A stretch of 64,000 nucleotides of DNA from Lactobacillus sp. (GTDB taxonomy: Bacteria > Bacillota > Bacilli > Lactobacillales > Lactobacillaceae): positions 1 to 64,000 of the forward strand of contig JAKDPD010000005.1 in the NCBI GenBank assembly GCA_030455605.1. The letters run 5' to 3'. Positions 50,854 to 61,615 of the stretch are shown one piece after another. The notes under the pieces were generated by a model. It did no database searches. It was not told the origin of the DNA and saw only the letters and a program-made list of their open reading frames with translations. The position numbers and the translations under genes were made by a program. The stretch's first letter is position 1, and every line of letters begins with the position of its first letter.

Positions 50854-50927
50854 AACTGTCCTCTTCTTTTAAAAACGCCTACAGCTGTATTATACCTAAA
50901 AAGTATGACGAGTTGATATCAAGTGTG

Positions 50928-51584
50928 TTATTTACAAAAGCTTTTAATTAAGTCGAGCAACTTAAGACTTCTATCTGCATATGAGGTATGTGATTGCCGC
51001 GGCATAATAATTAATCGGCCGCGCTGAATGAGCTGGCTGTACCAGCGCACATGCTCAACCTTCACCCAATCATTCTCCCCCACCACACATAGTGTCGGGA
51101 CGCTAACGCGGCGTAGTTCAGCTGGCGACATGAAACTTTCAGTCAACTCTACCCGAGAATCACGATCCAAACGGAAAATACGCTGGAAACCTTCAGTCAT
51201 ATAATGATACGGTTGAATTCCCGCACCATTCACGAAAACGCCGGCAACCATCAACTTTTTAAATAAGGTTGGTGCTTGACTTGCAAGCATTAAAGCGACT
51301 AACCCGCCAGCATCATAACCGAAACAATAGCAGCCTTCCAGATGTAAATGTCTGATGAAACTGGCAACATCTTGTACCTCAATTTGATAATGTTTAGCCC
51401 GGTCGCCGCCGCTTAACCCATGTCCCCGCATGTCTAAAATATAGACCGTATAATACAGCGATAGCGGAGCTGCAATTTTATCATACATACCGCCATCAGA
51501 ATGATGTCCATGTAACAAAAGTAGCGGGGTACCCGTTCCTAATTTATGGTAATACAGCGACACCCCATTTACTGTTTCCTTCAT
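50928..51584 (-). CDS. Alpha/beta hydrolase
   Basis: PLLLLHGHHSDGGMYDKIA; CYCFGYDAGGLVALMLA; QSHTSYADRS. Confidence 0.85.
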   Translation of the reverse strand: MKETVNGVSLYYHKLGTGTPLLLLHGHHSDGGMYDKIAAPLSLYYTVYILDMRGHGLSGGDRAKHYQIEVQDVASFIRHLHLEGCYCFGYDAGGLVALMLASQAPTLFKKLMVAGVFVNGAGIQPYHYMTEGFQRIFRLDRDSRVELTESFMSPAELRRVSVPTLCVVGENDWVKVEHVRWYSQLIQRGRLIIMPRQSHTSYADRSLKLLDLIKSFCK

Positions 51585-52408
51585 TTGCGTTCCTCACTAA
51601 AGCGTGATGTTTGCGCCATTTTTTTGCGTAACAGCCGCCGTTGAGCAGCTTCCTGACGTTTCTCGAGCAAGCTACTAATAATCCGTTGCCAGACGCGATA
51701 GTTACCGCGAAAATTATCTTTGACCTTTTTAAAATTATGCTGGTGAATGATACTATCTGGGCGCTGCCAATAATGATAATACGGTTTTTGCGTATAATAA
51801 ACACCATTAGTAACTGTGACGTAATTGACATTAAAGATTTGATCTTCTAATAAAGAAATATCGCGATCAAAAGTCAGATGATGTCGCTTCACAACTGCGG
51901 TTTTATAAGCCTTGTTCCAGCAGTATCCCTTCATCGAGGAGCCAAAGACATTAGTTAATTTCAAGTACGACGCAGCTGTCGTAATTTCGCCATTTTCAAA
52001 ATGACCAACTTCTTTTTCTTCTTTATTGGGATAGCTAAGCCAATAACCGCAGGAGACCAAATCCACATCAGGATGCTCTTTAAAAGCCCGTAAAAAGAAT
52101 GCGGTATAACCTTCACTGACCCAATCATCCCCATCAAGGAAAGTGAAATAAGGTGTATCCAAGTATTGCATGCCCACGTTACGAGCATCAGATGGCCCAC
52201 CATTCTTCTTTTGAATTAATTGAAAATAAGGAAACCGTGACTGATAGCTTTTAGCGATTTCCACTGAAGCATCCGTTGAACCATCATCGACGACAATCAA
52301 TTTAAAGTTAGTTTCTTCTTGTTTCATTAGCGCTTCAAAAGCACGTCCTAAATAGGCCGCAGTATTATAAACTGGCATGATAATTGTCAATAACGGCTTC
52401 TTTAACAT
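51581..52408 (-). CDS. GT2-family glycosyltransferase
   Basis: LTIIMPVYNTAAYLGRAFEAL; VVDDGSTDAS; FLDGDDWVSEGY. Confidence 0.92.
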   Translation of the reverse strand: MLKKPLLTIIMPVYNTAAYLGRAFEALMKQEETNFKLIVVDDGSTDASVEIAKSYQSRFPYFQLIQKKNGGPSDARNVGMQYLDTPYFTFLDGDDWVSEGYTAFFLRAFKEHPDVDLVSCGYWLSYPNKEEKEVGHFENGEITTAASYLKLTNVFGSSMKGYCWNKAYKTAVVKRHHLTFDRDISLLEDQIFNVNYVTVTNGVYYTQKPYYHYWQRPDSIIHQHNFKKVKDNFRGNYRVWQRIISSLLEKRQEAAQRRLLRKKMAQTSRFSEERK

Positions 52409-52562
52409 AACTACCCCCCATTAATCTCTTATTATACCATTAAATAATCAGACCCCAACGTTCCCGCCAGTTAACCCTTTAACAGAGTTTAAGAATTAGC
52501 TAAAGCTAGCCATGCTGAATTCTTTCCTAGTATAATGGACTTAATGCAAGGAGGATTTAATC

Positions 52563-53495
52563 ATGAAAAAATTAATCACACTCGGAAGTTTGCTATTAGG
52601 CTTACTCGCACTTAGTTTTGCACCCGTTAAGGCGGACACGGATAATACGCCAGTCGTGACCTTAGGCCGCTCGCTCACAACCCAGCAGCAAAAAGGGACG
52701 GTTGCAACCCTAACGCAGCACCTTGATGGCGACAGTTATAATACCATTACCGTGACCGGCGACGATTTAGTGAAATACCTCAACCCATCAGGTAGTACTT
52801 TTACGAGTAACTCAGGGGTTTGGTCGAGTGCCATGATTCAAAAGACTGCTACTAGCAGCGGGATTAATGTCCAAATTTTGACTTACCAAGGTAATCAAAA
52901 CATTACCACGATTACTGCCAATCAATACAAGAATGCAGCCTTAACGGCAGGTATTAGCGATGCCAACATCTATATCACCAGTGCCACACCAATTGATGGC
53001 TCCGGCGCATTAGCGGGCATTTATAAAGCTTACGCTAAAGACGGCAACGCCTTAAACCAAAAGCAGGTCAACGCAGCTCAAAATGAAATGGGCACCTTGA
53101 GTCAAATTACTCAGGCGAACCAAGACAAAAAAGGTTATAGTGATACCCAACTAAATAATGCCGTTGCTGGGGCCAAAGCTGAGATGGCTAAAGCAGGTAG
53201 TCAAGTATCACGTGACCAGATTACGACTATCGTTAACAACCAAATTAATCAAAATAAATTAACCCAGGTCATCACCAACAACCAAAAAGAACAGATTATC
53301 AACCTCCTAATTCAAATTCGTAATTCTGGTGCTTTGAAAAATCATAACTTTAAGACCCAAGCGCAAAATCTAACGAAACAAATTCAATCCGGTGCTAAAA
53401 ATTTATTCAACCGGTTGAACACGACCGAAAATCGTAACTTTATCCAAAAAACTTGGGATGCTATCGTTAACTTCTTTACGCAACTATTTAAATAA
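52563..53495 (+). CDS. DUF1002-family secreted protein
   Basis: Signal peptide; TLGRSLTTQQQKGTVATL, YITSATPIDGSGALAGIYKAY. Confidence 0.8.
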   Translation: MKKLITLGSLLLGLLALSFAPVKADTDNTPVVTLGRSLTTQQQKGTVATLTQHLDGDSYNTITVTGDDLVKYLNPSGSTFTSNSGVWSSAMIQKTATSSGINVQILTYQGNQNITTITANQYKNAALTAGISDANIYITSATPIDGSGALAGIYKAYAKDGNALNQKQVNAAQNEMGTLSQITQANQDKKGYSDTQLNNAVAGAKAEMAKAGSQVSRDQITTIVNNQINQNKLTQVITNNQKEQIINLLIQIRNSGALKNHNFKTQAQNLTKQIQSGAKNLFNRLNTTENRNFIQKTWDAIVNFFTQLFK

Positions 53496-53518
53496 CCAGC
53501 CTTAAGCCAAAAAACAGT

Positions 53519-54277
53519 CTAAGGCTGTTTTTTTGGCATCCGATCCATAACGCCATTTAATTTATGATCCACATATTCATTGCCGCGATTGTTAGCATGC
53601 CCTTTGGTCCACTCAAATTTAGTGTATGGAAATTGGACTAGCAAACGATCAAGTTCTTGCCACTGGGCGACATTTGCTAGTGGCCCATTGCTACGTTTCC
53701 AGCCTCGCTTTTTCCAACCAGCTAGCCACTTTAACTTAATGGCATTCAAAACGTATTTCGAATCCAGCACAAAGGTTAATTCTTGCTGCGCTAGTCCGAG
53801 TGCGAGTAATTTTTTCAGCGCTTCAATCAACGCTGTCTGCTCCATCTTGTTGTTGCTAGCACCGTACTCACCACCAGCACCAGACACTTGCCGCTGGTTC
53901 CACTCAATTAGATAGGCCCACGCCGCCTTATCCGTTGGTCGAACATGACCACCACGGTAATTGCCAGTATTACGCGTACCGCCATCAGTATAAATCGTCA
54001 CTGCAGACTCCGGCTTAGCGCTATGCTTGCTGACAGCTGGCGCTGGTGTGACCGCGGCTTGTTTAATTTTCGCAATCGCAGCTTGTAAGCTCATTTCCCC
54101 CGGTGCCAAAACAGCGGCTTGCGTTTCAGCATTCCAATTCAAATAATGTGTGGCATCACTAATCTGGGTAAAACTCTTGTACTCTGCCCCAGAATAGCCA
54201 GATACTTGCACTTTCGCTTCGGGCCAAGTGCGATAAATACCAGGTTGACGTCCTTTTTTTACAACATAAAATTTCAT
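53519..54277 (-). CDS. rnhA: Ribonuclease HI with N-terminal hybrid-binding domain
   Basis: KFYVVKKGRQPGIYRTWPEAKVQVSGYSGAEYKSF; VTIYTDGGTRNTGN; KGHANNRGNEYVD. Confidence 0.93.
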   Translation of the reverse strand: MKFYVVKKGRQPGIYRTWPEAKVQVSGYSGAEYKSFTQISDATHYLNWNAETQAAVLAPGEMSLQAAIAKIKQAAVTPAPAVSKHSAKPESAVTIYTDGGTRNTGNYRGGHVRPTDKAAWAYLIEWNQRQVSGAGGEYGASNNKMEQTALIEALKKLLALGLAQQELTFVLDSKYVLNAIKLKWLAGWKKRGWKRSNGPLANVAQWQELDRLLVQFPYTKFEWTKGHANNRGNEYVDHKLNGVMDRMPKKQP

Positions 54278-54332
54278 GGTATCCTCTTTGCTATCTCATT
54301 CAAGTAAAATGGTAAAATGTGTTTTATAGTCC

Positions 54333-55286
54333 ATGTTAGTAGTAGAAAGGTGGCGTGACCAAGTGTTTTTTAACTCTAAAAAATATCGGATTGAAGCAGA
54401 AAAGAATCGAAAACAAAACCTTACCCGTGAGCCTTCCATGTTTAACATGATTAGTCTAGGGCTGTTAGCTAGTTTCGCGCCAACACGCCAGTTACTAAAA
54501 CTCTTCCCGCTAAAGCTCGACGATCAATCCCAAACACAGCGGCCATTGCCAGCTGACCAAATCCCAGTCATCTACTTTCACGGTTTTCGTGGCGGAGATT
54601 ATACCACTAACGTGATGGTCCATCAGGCTTTAGTCGACCAACAGAAATCAGATTACCTGAAGGTCACCATTGATTTACTGGGGCATTGCCAATTAACTGG
54701 CTGCTGGACCAACGACCATCACCCCATTGTCCAGGTGGTTTTTCGGCATCGAATTGCCGGTATTTATGCGACTGACTATTACTTAAGTCGCCTCTTACCA
54801 GTACTAAAGCGGCAATATGGGTTTGACCACTACGACGGAGTAGCCCACTCAATTGCTTGTCCGGCACTAATTCGCACGGAAATGCGCGCCGCCAGCAAAC
54901 GCCAATTTCCGCATTTGCATCGCTGTGCCATGATTGCTGGGCCCTTTAATGGCGTTACTTACTTAGGTGATATTCCCAACGTGAATGCCTTAACTGATAA
55001 AGGCCGCCCCAGCGCCATGAATTTGCACTACCTCTATCTCCTGTTACGACGCAAACGATTTAATCCAGAGATTGCCGTGCTGAATATCTACGGCAACGTC
55101 CTCGACAACACCAATACCGACAGCTTTATTTCGGTTGTCTCTGCTAAAAGCATTCGCTACATCCTAGCCCCTTATTCGCACTCCTATCATGAGGTCGAAA
55201 TCCGTGGTGCTGCGGCCGAACATAGCTGGATGCACGACAACCCGTTTGTCATTGATATTATTGATCAATTTTTAGGGCTTAAATAA
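54333..55286 (+). CDS. DUF915-type alpha/beta hydrolase; a GTG at 54363 may be the real start
   Basis: PVIYFHGFRGGDYTTNVMVHQ; better RBS (gaaaggtgg) spacing for GTG. Confidence 0.8.
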   Translation: MLVVERWRDQVFFNSKKYRIEAEKNRKQNLTREPSMFNMISLGLLASFAPTRQLLKLFPLKLDDQSQTQRPLPADQIPVIYFHGFRGGDYTTNVMVHQALVDQQKSDYLKVTIDLLGHCQLTGCWTNDHHPIVQVVFRHRIAGIYATDYYLSRLLPVLKRQYGFDHYDGVAHSIACPALIRTEMRAASKRQFPHLHRCAMIAGPFNGVTYLGDIPNVNALTDKGRPSAMNLHYLYLLLRRKRFNPEIAVLNIYGNVLDNTNTDSFISVVSAKSIRYILAPYSHSYHEVEIRGAAAEHSWMHDNPFVIDIIDQFLGLK

Positions 55287-55311
55287 GCCTTAGTTAATTG
55301 GAGTAAGCCAT

Positions 55312-56769
55312 ATGATTTTGATTAAAAACCTGCTCTGGATTATCGGCCTTAGCAACGCCTTCTTATCCTGTTATATTGTCTTCCACCGCCGACGTTCCGT
55401 AGCCACCACCTGGGCTTGGTTAATTGTCTTGCTGATTTTTCCAGTATTAGGCCTAATTATTTATTCTTTCCTGGGACGTGGCATTTCACAAGAAAATCTT
55501 TTTGCCATCAACAAGCAGCACCATATCGGGCTCCGTAATGTCCAAAAGATGATTACCAAAGCGCCACGGACCAGTAATCCTCGCGACACAAGTCAAGCAG
55601 CCAACGTTCTGATTCGGCTATTAAACCATCGCCATGACTCGCCATTAACCAAGAATAACCAAGTTGAGCTAGTCACAGATGCCAAGGTGTTTTTCAGCAA
55701 ATTAATTGCTGATCTGACACTCGCACAAGCAACCATCAACATTGAATTTTATAGTTTTTATAATGACACAATTGGTAACCAGATTTTACATTTATTGATT
55801 CAAAAGGCTCAGGCAGGGGTTAAAGTTCATTTACTTTACGATGCTTGGGGATCACTTGGGGCTAGTCAGAGCTGGTTTGATCAGCTCAGACAAGTGGGTG
55901 GCAAGGTGTTGCCTTTTGTCACCTCGCGTAATGCCATTACCCGTTACCGCATCAACTACCATTTGCATCGTAAAATTGTTGTCATCGATGGTCGCACTTC
56001 TTGGACTGGCGGCTTCAACATTGGGGACCAATATTTAGGTCAAAAGAAAAAGTTTGGTTATTGGCGTGACACACAAGTCCGGCTACAAGGATCGGCTTCC
56101 CTTTTATTGCAAGAACGCTTCGTGATGGATTGGAACGCTTCAATTCATCACCCCAGCGAAATCATTACCTTTGACACACAATTATTTCCTGATTTGGATG
56201 AAAATGACTTGCCCACTAACGCCATCGCCACGCAAGTGGTCTTTGATGGACCGGACCGAGACGATTCGGACATGCGCAATGGCATGATTCGCCTCATGCT
56301 CTTAGCACGTAAACGGCTGTATATCCAAACCCCTTATCTCATCCCAGACAGCGCGCTCTTTGCCGCTTGGGAAATTATCGCCAAGTCGGGAATTGATGTA
56401 CGCATTATGATTCCTTGTAAGCCAGATCATCCGTTTATTTACCGTGCCACCCAATGGTATGCCAATGAGCTAACAAAATCCGGAATCAAAATCTACACCT
56501 ATAATCGCGGTTTTCTCCATGCAAAAACCATACTCGTCGATGATAAATATGCAACCGTCGGCTCAGTAAATCAGGATTATCGCTCTTACCACTTAAATTT
56601 TGAAGATAATGTTATCTTCTATGATCGTGACTTTAATCAAAAAATGGCTGAGACATTTGAACATGATCTCACCCACTCGACCTTGCTCACTAGCAGTGAT
56701 TTTGAACACCAAAATCGCTGGCTCAAAACCTTGCAGGCCTTTTCTCGGATGCTTTCCCCAATTTTATAA
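55312..56769 (+). CDS. cls: Cardiolipin synthase (two HKD motifs)
   Basis: HLHRKIVVIDGRTSWTGGFNIGD and FLHAKTILVDDKYATVGSVNQDYRS. Confidence 0.94.
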   Translation: MILIKNLLWIIGLSNAFLSCYIVFHRRRSVATTWAWLIVLLIFPVLGLIIYSFLGRGISQENLFAINKQHHIGLRNVQKMITKAPRTSNPRDTSQAANVLIRLLNHRHDSPLTKNNQVELVTDAKVFFSKLIADLTLAQATINIEFYSFYNDTIGNQILHLLIQKAQAGVKVHLLYDAWGSLGASQSWFDQLRQVGGKVLPFVTSRNAITRYRINYHLHRKIVVIDGRTSWTGGFNIGDQYLGQKKKFGYWRDTQVRLQGSASLLLQERFVMDWNASIHHPSEIITFDTQLFPDLDENDLPTNAIATQVVFDGPDRDDSDMRNGMIRLMLLARKRLYIQTPYLIPDSALFAAWEIIAKSGIDVRIMIPCKPDHPFIYRATQWYANELTKSGIKIYTYNRGFLHAKTILVDDKYATVGSVNQDYRSYHLNFEDNVIFYDRDFNQKMAETFEHDLTHSTLLTSSDFEHQNRWLKTLQAFSRMLSPIL

Positions 56770-56774
56770 GCAAA

Positions 56775-57299
56775 TTAAGCCGATTGAACCTCAATGCCAA
56801 CATCACCAAGATGCGCTTTTAATGCCCGAATCACGTCTGCTAAATCGCCACTGAAACGCAGGAGATATTGTCGTTCACGCTCAGATTTAAAAACACAAAT
56901 AACCGATGCCCGCCGGCGATTGGTAACATTGACGATTGTCACTTGGCGAATCTGTTTAATCGGAATTGTGCGCTTAAAATAGCCCGAGACGACTAGCCGT
57001 GTCTTGGTAATGCCAGAAAAACCGTCGACAATCGAAATTACCATGAATAGAGCCACAAAAATGGCCAAGCCTGAATCGCCAACTGTCAGATAATTACCAG
57101 AAAAGCCAATCCAAACAAACACCACGGCCCAAACAATTGACGAATAACGATAACGCGCTGCATAAGCGAGACTTGCCTGCCAATACCAACTATAAGTGGC
57201 ATACGCGGCCATTAAAATCACGATTAAAAGATTGAAACTATTTGCAATGGTCATTTTATTCACCCCTAAATGTCTTACTGCTTCTATTATATCAGACAA
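56775..57299 (-). CDS. Hypothetical membrane protein with PH-like domain
   Basis: N-terminal TMs then beta-rich IPIKQIRQVTIVNVTNRRRASVICVF. Confidence 0.6.
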   Translation of the reverse strand: MSDIIEAVRHLGVNKMTIANSFNLLIVILMAAYATYSWYWQASLAYAARYRYSSIVWAVVFVWIGFSGNYLTVGDSGLAIFVALFMVISIVDGFSGITKTRLVVSGYFKRTIPIKQIRQVTIVNVTNRRRASVICVFKSERERQYLLRFSGDLADVIRALKAHLGDVGIEVQSA

Positions 57300-57346
57300 G
57301 TAGCTTATAATTTAATCAGTCGTTTTATTTAGGAGGCAACATCGCA

Positions 57347-58048
57347 ATGACTAATTCTCAAATAACAGCCCTTAAAGCTGCTATGGTGGCAGCTCATCAC
57401 ATTGTTTTTTTAACTGGTGCAGGCGTTTCAACTCACTCTGGCATCCCTGATTACCGCTCAAAAAGTGGTATTTACAATGGTATCAGTGAACCACCGGAAA
57501 CCATCTTAAGCCCTGACACCTTGAACCACCGGCCACAATTTTTCTATGACTTCGTCATGCACAACATGTATTTTCCCGAAGCACAGCCTAATCTGATTCA
57601 CCGAAAAATTGCAACTTGGTGCCGAGCTAAAGGTACGCTAATCACACAGAATATTGATATCCTCGATACTAAATCCGCTAATCCGCACGTGATCGAATTT
57701 CACGGTAACTTATATCGGCTTTATTGCAGTAATTGCCACCAAAAAGTTAGTTTTAAAACCTATCAGCAAGGCTGGCGGCATGAAAGCTGTGGCGGTATTC
57801 TACGTCCTGGTATCGTGCTCTATAATGAAGGCATTGATTCAACTGTCCTAGAGCAATCAGTCGCTGCCATGCAGCAAAGTGATTTAGTCATCATTTGTGG
57901 CACTAGCTTCGTGGTCTATCCCTTTGCGCAGCTACTAGCATATCGGCAACCTGGCGCTAGCGTCTGGGCGATTAATAAAACGGCCATTGCAGCGACTGGG
58001 GTTCATAGTTTAATTGGCGACGCACTAGATGTCTTCAAAGAACTCTAG
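57347..58048 (+). CDS. SIR2-family NAD-dependent deacylase
   Basis: FLTGAGVSTHSGIPDYRS; TQNID; VIEFHGNLYRLYCSNC. Confidence 0.92.
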   Translation: MTNSQITALKAAMVAAHHIVFLTGAGVSTHSGIPDYRSKSGIYNGISEPPETILSPDTLNHRPQFFYDFVMHNMYFPEAQPNLIHRKIATWCRAKGTLITQNIDILDTKSANPHVIEFHGNLYRLYCSNCHQKVSFKTYQQGWRHESCGGILRPGIVLYNEGIDSTVLEQSVAAMQQSDLVIICGTSFVVYPFAQLLAYRQPGASVWAINKTAIAATGVHSLIGDALDVFKEL

Positions 58049-58076
58049 TGCCTAATTACTTTGGAAAAGGAATAGC

Positions 58077-58838
58077 ATGTTTATTTTAAAACTTTATGCG
58101 CCATTTTTTAGTTTACAGAATTGGGGCAATGTCCTCACCAGCGGAAAAGATTGGCTAATCATCTTGACACTTATTCTGATGGAATGCTTATTAAGTGTTG
58201 ACAATGCCGTAGTATTAGCTGCGCAAACCCAAGTCTTGCCCAGCAAGAGCTACCAACGCAAGTCCTTAATTTATGGCTTATGGGGCGCTTACCTATTTCG
58301 CTTTATCGTCATCGGCATTGGTACTTATCTCATTAATTTTTGGGAAATTAAATTGGCAGGTAGTGCCTATCTATTTTATCTGGCTGTTAAATTTTTCTGG
58401 GATGAGCGTCATCCAAAAACTGCCAGTAAACAGCCACCTAAAACGATATCTTCTAAGAAGCACCACGGCTTATCCCTCTTTTGGCGCACCGTCATTGGGA
58501 TTGAAGCCATGGACATTGTCTTCTCAATCGACTCGGTACTGGCAGCCTTAGCCATCTCTGATAATCCGGTAGTCGTCCTTATTGGCGGTATGATTGGGAT
58601 TATCTGTATGCGGGGAGTCGCCGAGCTGATCATTAAATTAATGGTCATTATTCCCGAGTTACAAGCAATGGCCTATATTTTAATTGGCGTGATTGCCTTG
58701 AAGTTGGTAGTATCACTGCCACCACTGAATTACGAATTACCCAATAGCCTATTTGCATTTTTCGTCCTGGCTATTTTTCTACTAACCATCGGCTTTCACT
58801 TTTTGCGGCGCCACCGCGATAGCCACCATCGTTTTTAA
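58077..58838 (+). CDS. TerC-family integral membrane protein
   Basis: LECLLSVDNAVVLA-like MECLLSVDNAVVLAAQ; EAMDIVFSIDSVLAALAISD. Confidence 0.92.
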   Translation: MFILKLYAPFFSLQNWGNVLTSGKDWLIILTLILMECLLSVDNAVVLAAQTQVLPSKSYQRKSLIYGLWGAYLFRFIVIGIGTYLINFWEIKLAGSAYLFYLAVKFFWDERHPKTASKQPPKTISSKKHHGLSLFWRTVIGIEAMDIVFSIDSVLAALAISDNPVVVLIGGMIGIICMRGVAELIIKLMVIIPELQAMAYILIGVIALKLVVSLPPLNYELPNSLFAFFVLAIFLLTIGFHFLRRHRDSHHRF

Positions 58839-58912
58839 TTAATCTTGACACTAAGGCTTGACAAATCGCTAAGAATCATTTAATCTAAATTTCAGTTAAA
58901 TATTTTTTCCAA

Positions 58913-59085
58913 TGCAATAGAGGTTGCGACCTGCACTAGATGGATTAGAGTTCACAAAGACTTTGACGATTCATCTAAGGCACGTTGCCGAAACAACCTA
59001 ACTTTTTGTGAGGTCAGGTTGTTGGGCTACAAGAGCACATCTTGTAGACTGTCCTGGTCTGTCCCCAGGGAGCGCTATATGATCT
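58913..59085 (+). promoter_or_regulatory. Lysine riboswitch (L-box) aptamer
   Basis: atagaggttgcgacct, ggcacgttgccgaaacaacc, ggttgttgggctacaagagcacatcttgtagactgtc match L-box core elements; terminator follows. Confidence 0.8.
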
Positions 59086-59120
59086 GGTATCAATTTTTGG
59101 TATCGTTATTGATGATAACG

Positions 59121-59149
59121 CCTCGTTGTATGAAACAACGGGGTTTTTT
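59121..59149 (+). terminator. Rho-independent terminator of the riboswitch expression platform
   Basis: cctcgttgtatgaaacaacggggtttttt. Confidence 0.85.
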
Positions 59150-59202
59150 AATACGCTTTTTATTGTGTTGGCTTTATTTAAAACCATGGGAGGTTTTTCA
59201 AA

Positions 59203-60831
59203 ATGAAGTCAAGACTTACTGCTTGTTTAACAAATTTGTTAGTTCTGTGCAGTTTATTGCTCGGATTCGGGCAATTTCAGTCCGTGCAAGCAGCTAAACA
59301 TGAACCAACGTTAAAAATCGGAATGGAGGCTAACTACCCACCGTACAATTGGACGCAAACGACGGCTACACATGGTGCAGCACCCATCGATGGCTCTAAA
59401 CAATTTGCTAACGGCTACGATGTCCAAATTGCCAAAATTATCGGGCGTCATTTGCATCGCCGGGTCGTGGTTGAGAAAACTCAGTGGGATGGGCTACTAC
59501 CAGCCTTAACTTCCGGCAAAATTGATTTAATTATTGCTGGAATGTCACCTACGTCTGATCGTCGTAAAGTCATCAACTTCTCGCAACCATACCGGAAAAG
59601 TACTTTTGTTATTATCGTCAACAAGGCCAGCAAGTTTGCAACCGCAAAAGGCCTAAACGATTTCATCGAGGCGCGTTTAACCGCGCAGCAAGGAACGCTA
59701 CACTATGATTTAATCAAGCAACTACGTGGTGCTAAGCGCGAAAACGCCATGACTGATTTCTCTGCCATGCGGCAAAGTTTACAGTCTGGTACCATCGATG
59801 GTTACGTAGCCGAAGACATCGAATACGAGAGCTACCATCGCGTTAATAAAAATATTGTCGCTATTAACCTAAGCCGGATGAAGGGCTTTAAGGTCGCAGA
59901 AAGTGATGCCATTACCTCAATCGGGGTAAAGAAGCGCAATACTACACTGCTGCGTCAGGTAAACCGTATCTTAGCTACCGTTTCAGCTGCTAAACGTGTG
60001 GCTCTCATGAACGCCGCCGTAAGACAACAGCCTCGGGCCGGCGACTCACAAACCACGCAAGAAAAGCATGAGAACCTGTTCGTCAAAATTATGAGACAAT
60101 ATGGCGGCATGATTTTAAGCGGGGTTGGGATGACCTTACTACTTGCCCTCGTTGGGACGATTGTTGGTTTCGTTATTGGATTACTCGTTGGCATTGTGCG
60201 CACAATCCCCACGCCAACAACTCGCGGCAAGCGTATTTTATTAAGAATCGTCAAGTGGCTCTTATCCGTTTATGTTGAAATCTTCCGGGGAACACCAATG
60301 ATGGTCCAAGCTGCCGTAATCTATTATGGCATTGCTCAATTGTGGCATATCAATCTCAACCGGACTGTCGCTGCACTTTTAATTGTTTCAATTAATACTG
60401 GTGCATATTTGGCAGAAGTCATTCGTGGTGGGATTACTGCCACTCCTCAAGGACAATTCGAAGCTGCCAGTGCTCTCGGGATGTCGCATAGCCAAAAAAT
60501 GTGGCACATTATTTTACCGCAAGCGATTCGCAACTGTTTGCCTTCAATTACCAACGAATTTATCGTCAATATCAAGGACACTTCGGTCTTAAGTATCATC
60601 TCTGTCTCTGAATTATTTTTTGTCGGTACGACCGTTGCTAGTCAGACCTTTGAATTTTTCCCAACTTACTTCATTATTTCGGTCATTTATCTCATTCTTA
60701 CCTTTAGTATCACGCGGATCTTTAACCTAATCGAGCGTAGACTAGCAGGTCCTAAGAATTATGATTTGATGGGAAATCAGTTACAAGTTGGACTTATGGA
60801 AAGCGAGATTCAGCACGATGACAACAACTAA
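59203..60831 (+). CDS. Amino-acid ABC transporter, fused substrate-binding and permease protein (predicted lysine/basic amino acid)
   Basis: [14 protein letters not shown]...; [53 protein letters not shown]; riboswitch upstream. Confidence 0.9.
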   Translation: MKSRLTACLTNLLVLCSLLLGFGQFQSVQAAKHEPTLKIGMEANYPPYNWTQTTATHGAAPIDGSKQFANGYDVQIAKIIGRHLHRRVVVEKTQWDGLLPALTSGKIDLIIAGMSPTSDRRKVINFSQPYRKSTFVIIVNKASKFATAKGLNDFIEARLTAQQGTLHYDLIKQLRGAKRENAMTDFSAMRQSLQSGTIDGYVAEDIEYESYHRVNKNIVAINLSRMKGFKVAESDAITSIGVKKRNTTLLRQVNRILATVSAAKRVALMNAAVRQQPRAGDSQTTQEKHENLFVKIMRQYGGMILSGVGMTLLLALVGTIVGFVIGLLVGIVRTIPTPTTRGKRILLRIVKWLLSVYVEIFRGTPMMVQAAVIYYGIAQLWHINLNRTVAALLIVSINTGAYLAEVIRGGITATPQGQFEAASALGMSHSQKMWHIILPQAIRNCLPSITNEFIVNIKDTSVLSIISVSELFFVGTTVASQTFEFFPTYFIISVIYLILTFSITRIFNLIERRLAGPKNYDLMGNQLQVGLMESEIQHDDNN

Positions 60832-61561
60832 GCCAATTTTAAGTTTACAGCACTTACAAAAGCAATTTGGCCAACACCAAGTCCTGGAAGATATTTCATT
60901 TGATATCCAGCAAGGTGAAATTATGACGATTATCGGCCCTTCAGGTGGCGGTAAATCGACCACGTTACGCTGTATTAACTTGTTAGAAAAACCCACTGCT
61001 GGAAAAATTTGCTTCCATGGCGAGAACATCCTAGATCCGGGCTACCAGCTTAACCGCTATCGGGCAAAAGTGGGGATGGTTTTTCAGCAATTCAACCTCT
61101 TCATTAATAAAAATGTTCTAGAAAACTGTATGATTGGGCCAGAATTAGTGCTCAAGAAATCTCCAGAAGAAGCGAAGGCCACTGCCCTCGGCAACCTAAA
61201 GCTAGTTGGAATGTCACCCTATATTGATGCCAAACCCAATCAATTATCTGGTGGTCAGCAGCAGCGGGTAGCTATTGCCCGGGCAATCTCAATGAATCCC
61301 GAGTTGCTCCTATTCGATGAACCAACGAGTGCCCTTGATCCAGAAATGGTCAATGAAGTGCTAACTGTGATGAAGAAACTTGCAGCTACCGGGCTTACCA
61401 TGATTATCGTTACTCATGAGCTCGCCTTTGCAAAAGAAGTCTCCGATCAAATTGCCTTTATCTCCGGTGGGGTCGTAGCTGAAGCGGGAACACCAGCAGT
61501 TATGCTAGAGCACCCCAAGCTCGAAGCAACTCAAAAGTTCTTACGTCACTTTAACGCCTAA
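60818..61561 (+). CDS. Amino-acid ABC transporter ATP-binding protein
   Basis: [55 protein letters not shown]. Confidence 0.94.
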   Translation: MTTTKPILSLQHLQKQFGQHQVLEDISFDIQQGEIMTIIGPSGGGKSTTLRCINLLEKPTAGKICFHGENILDPGYQLNRYRAKVGMVFQQFNLFINKNVLENCMIGPELVLKKSPEEAKATALGNLKLVGMSPYIDAKPNQLSGGQQQRVAIARAISMNPELLLFDEPTSALDPEMVNEVLTVMKKLAATGLTMIIVTHELAFAKEVSDQIAFISGGVVAEAGTPAVMLEHPKLEATQKFLRHFNA

Positions 61562-61568
61562 CCAGCAA

Positions 61569-61600
61569 AAATAAGTAGGGAAATCCCCTACTTATTTTTT
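61569..61600 (+). terminator. Rho-independent terminator after ABC operon
   Basis: aaaataagtaggggaaatcccctacttatttttt-type hairpin. Confidence 0.8.
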
Positions 61601-61615
61601 TATGGCAGTTTTATT

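Noticed and set aside
57347-58048. SIR2 gene as an anti-phage NADase component
   Set aside because: It is a compact CobB-like sirtuin with Zn-binding Cys residues and a catalytic His, flanked by housekeeping genes; no defence partner genes are present.
58077-58838. TerC gene as a tellurite-resistance island
   Set aside because: No other ter genes present; stand-alone TerC proteins are common in Firmicutes.
59019-59297. 92-aa ORF upstream of the ABC transporter
   Set aside because: It runs through the lysine riboswitch and its terminator and then overlaps the transporter start; structured RNA explains the region better.
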